Notes under the pieces: generated by a model
What the model saw: the letters and a program-made list of their open reading frames with translations, nothing else
What the model was told of the DNA's origin: nothing
The model's database searches: none
In this document: positions 5,057 through 6,823 of the stretch, piece by piece
Layout of the letters: each line of letters opens with the position of its first letter
Numbering within the stretch: the stretch's first letter is position 1
Assembly: GCA_021789565.1 (NCBI GenBank)
Contig: JAJYJL010000444.1
Coordinates: forward strand, 1 to 6,823
DNA length: 6,823 bases
From: Acidobacteriota bacterium
GTDB taxonomy: Bacteria > Acidobacteriota > Terriglobia > UBA7540
Direction of reading: 5' to 3'
Translations under genes and position numbers: made by a program

Positions 5057-6742
5057 GTGACAACGGTACAGGAAGGTGCATTTGCTAACGCATTCAATTG
5101 GGCCGTCGTACGTCTTGCGACTTATCTCCCAGCGACCACGTCCCAGTGCAGGCTTCTCTTTTGCTCAATTTCGCTCCTAACAAAGGATCGGCCACGGCCA
5201 CGCGGCAGCGTTAAGCCTGACCCCCACAGAATTAGAAATGGGAGAAGCGGGACGGTCTTCTTCAAGCGCACAGTGTTAACTGCGCAAGATGATGTCAACT
5301 GGTACCGTAGTGTAGGACCGAATGGCATAAACACTCCAATTCCGTCCGACAGAAGAGAAGTTGTGGATGGGGAAGATGGCATGCCACTTTCGCCTACATC
5401 CTTCGAGGATGATCCGCAGTGGCCTTCTCTTGGTGTTCCGCTCGGTACGGATCTCTTCTCGAGTGCCGGTGGCCCTGGTGATCCGGCGCCGTTCCTTGGC
5501 GCTGGATCACCGCGCATTCACCGACGTTTTGGGGATGATTCAGGCTTCGATGCTGTTCTGAGTGACGCGTCGGCCATCGATTTTTTGAAGCGTCGGCTTC
5601 ATCTCGATCTCTCCGACTATACCGAATATCTCGGTGGGCTCGCTCTCGTAGTGCCTGACCCTGTGATACGCCATGTTCAGCAGCTTCTGGTTCCACCTCA
5701 AAACTCCGATCGGCCGGAACGACTGGTTCTTCGGCTGGTACCTCGCACAGGTCAAAATTTGAGCGATCTGAAACTGACGGTTCTAGAGCGTCGTTCCAGT
5801 CTACTGTCGCGCTTTGAACCGGTTGATGTACAGCCTAACGGGCTTGTTACTGTCGAAAGCTGCCTACCATTTGATCAAGCCGGTTATGCAATCTCACATC
5901 CTGAGCAAGGAGTCCTTGCGTACCAGCAGCCGGTTGCATTCATTCGTGCGGTGAGTGTCTCACTCGGCGTCACTGGCCGTAGGGTAAGAGTCCAAGCCCC
6001 TCAAACAGAATCTCCTCGTAGCCCAGTCGACAATTATGAGGTCACCGAAATCGCGCACGACATTCCGATCAACGTCGGCGAGGAAAGACGCGGCGTAGGC
6101 GTGCGAATAATCGAGGCAGAGCAACGCCGTGTTAAGAGAGCAGAGGCCAAACGGCATAGGCAGACCTGGTTTGACGATGGTCAACGGGACCGGGCTATCT
6201 TATTTCTGCGAGAACAGATCTCGAGGGCCAGAACGTCGGTTATGGTCGCCGATCCATACTTTGGCGCGCTCCAAATCCCTCAGTTCCTCCATGCGGTTCC
6301 ACGCACCGCGATTGACTTCACCATCCTAACGTCACGGCTCGCATTCGAGAGCGGGGATAATGGCGACATAGAGGGAGCACAGACCGACGGACAGGATCAC
6401 ACGGAAGACACTTCCAGTTTTGCAACGGAGTCCGGAAGGCTAGCGAGCTTCAGCCGATCGCTTGCGACGCTCAGCCAACGGGGCATGAGAAGGGTCTCGG
6501 TGCTGGTTTTGAATGGAAGACGACCGCCACTTCATGACCGATTTTTAGTAATCGACGACGAGGTCCTGTTCCTCGGCAACTCTCTTAACGCTCTGGGAAC
6601 ACGTGCTTCACTTATTCTCAGTGTCCCAGACAACGAACCTATCCTCGAAAAGTTGCTGGCGATGGCGAGCCTGGCTCAGCCATTTGAAAGCTATGCATCG
6701 CAGCGCAATCACACATCCGACTCGCCTTTCCGGGGAACCTGA
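5057..6742 (+). CDS. PLD-like C-terminal domain protein, possibly VPA1262 family; probable defence-island nuclease
   Basis: A 561-residue soluble protein. Residues about 1-350 match no domain I can name firmly; a segment FKRTVLTAQDDVNWYRSVG (69-87) and the overall plan recall the VPA1262-family N-terminal region. A strongly basic stretch follows (352-371, EAEQRRVKRAEAKRHR), then a phospholipase-D-like domain: VMVADPYFG (395-403), TILTS (422-426), and HDRFLVID (493-500) with GNSLN six residues later (507-511). This is one HxKx4D motif with Arg for Lys. PLD-fold nucleases with one motif per chain work as dimers (Nuc, BfiI), so a nuclease or phosphodiesterase role is plausible but unproven. There is no signal peptide. 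The start is GTG 5057 with GGTGGGG five bases upstream; the frame is closed by TAA at 5030, so little else is possible. The next gene begins three bases after the stop, indicating an operon. The 130 bp upstream hold no clear promoter. Confidence 0.7.
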   Translation: MTTVQEGAFANAFNWAVVRLATYLPATTSQCRLLFCSISLLTKDRPRPRGSVKPDPHRIRNGRSGTVFFKRTVLTAQDDVNWYRSVGPNGINTPIPSDRREVVDGEDGMPLSPTSFEDDPQWPSLGVPLGTDLFSSAGGPGDPAPFLGAGSPRIHRRFGDDSGFDAVLSDASAIDFLKRRLHLDLSDYTEYLGGLALVVPDPVIRHVQQLLVPPQNSDRPERLVLRLVPRTGQNLSDLKLTVLERRSSLLSRFEPVDVQPNGLVTVESCLPFDQAGYAISHPEQGVLAYQQPVAFIRAVSVSLGVTGRRVRVQAPQTESPRSPVDNYEVTEIAHDIPINVGEERRGVGVRIIEAEQRRVKRAEAKRHRQTWFDDGQRDRAILFLREQISRARTSVMVADPYFGALQIPQFLHAVPRTAIDFTILTSRLAFESGDNGDIEGAQTDGQDHTEDTSSFATESGRLASFSRSLATLSQRGMRRVSVLVLNGRRPPLHDRFLVIDDEVLFLGNSLNALGTRASLILSVPDNEPILEKLLAMASLAQPFESYASQRNHTSDSPFRGT

Positions 6743-6745
6743 CCA

Positions 6746-6823
6746 ATGCCATTGGTTCCTGGGCTGTTCATCGATGTGGGCACGCCAGTCGCGCCTGCTA
6801 ATCTAGTACCGCAAATTCTCTGG
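6746..6823 (+). CDS. Start of the next operon gene, unknown product (3' cut by window edge)
   Basis: ATG at 6746 opens 26 codons without a stop up to the window edge, encoding MPLVPGLFIDVGTP followed by VAPANLVPQILW. It starts three bases after the TGA of the PLD-like gene, so translation is probably coupled; the purine-rich CGGGGAAC at 6731-6738 can serve as its ribosome binding site. The piece is too short for a family call. Its position makes it the likely functional partner of the PLD-like protein. Confidence 0.6.
   Translation, partial: MPLVPGLFIDVGTPVAPANLVPQILW

Noticed and set aside
5394..5696. Minus-strand frames under the PLD-like gene
   Set aside because: Shadow frames of a long coding region; low-complexity His/Arg/Glu translation.
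1..6823. CRISPR array, tRNA or rRNA genes
   Set aside because: No regularly spaced repeats and no cloverleaf-like or ribosomal sequence seen on either strand by eye.

Overview
The window looks like an accessory island on a moderately GC-rich proteobacterial chromosome or plasmid. The PEP-CTERM sorting signal points to a Gram-negative that carries an exosortase, most often beta-, gamma- or deltaproteobacteria. I cannot place it to genus. The DNA combines insertion-sequence debris, gene remnants and two probable defence modules.

Layout. At 1-261 is the 3' end of an IS3-family (IS150-like) element with the last 73 codons of its transposase. At 276-1088 (minus) is a secreted PEP-CTERM protein whose stop codon lies in sequence that resembles an IS end. 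A matching, oppositely oriented IS21-like end starts at 1206 and carries the tandem internal repeats typical of that family. So the PEP-CTERM gene sits between two outward-facing IS ends. About 840 bp of apparently non-coding, decayed DNA follows, with one good inverted repeat at 1884-1909.

The centre (2073-3956) is a 627-residue protein. It joins an ABC/SMC-type ATPase (Walker A, LSSGE signature, Walker B, His switch) to a TOPRIM-like DUF4435 domain (LIEG, DRD, YHLENY). These two activities make up AriA and AriB in the PARIS anti-phage system, so this looks like a one-gene, PARIS/OLD-like nuclease. At 4261-4517 is the N-terminus of a ParA/MinD-type ATPase that breaks off early, with an A AAA AAC heptamer exactly where reading would have to shift to stay open. 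Next is a small lipoprotein (4528-4926).

The right side (5057-6742) encodes a 561-residue protein ending in a single phospholipase-D-like motif (HDRF...D, GNSLN). It resembles what I recall as the VPA1262 family. A second gene starts 3 bp after its stop and runs off the window, so the PLD protein is the first gene of an operon whose partner is only seen as 26 codons.

Working view: two independent nuclease-type defence loci on one strand, separated by plasmid-like and lipoprotein fragments, next to IS scars. Domain calls in the ATPase are firm. The defence roles, the VPA1262 name and the IS21 assignment are inferences made by eye.
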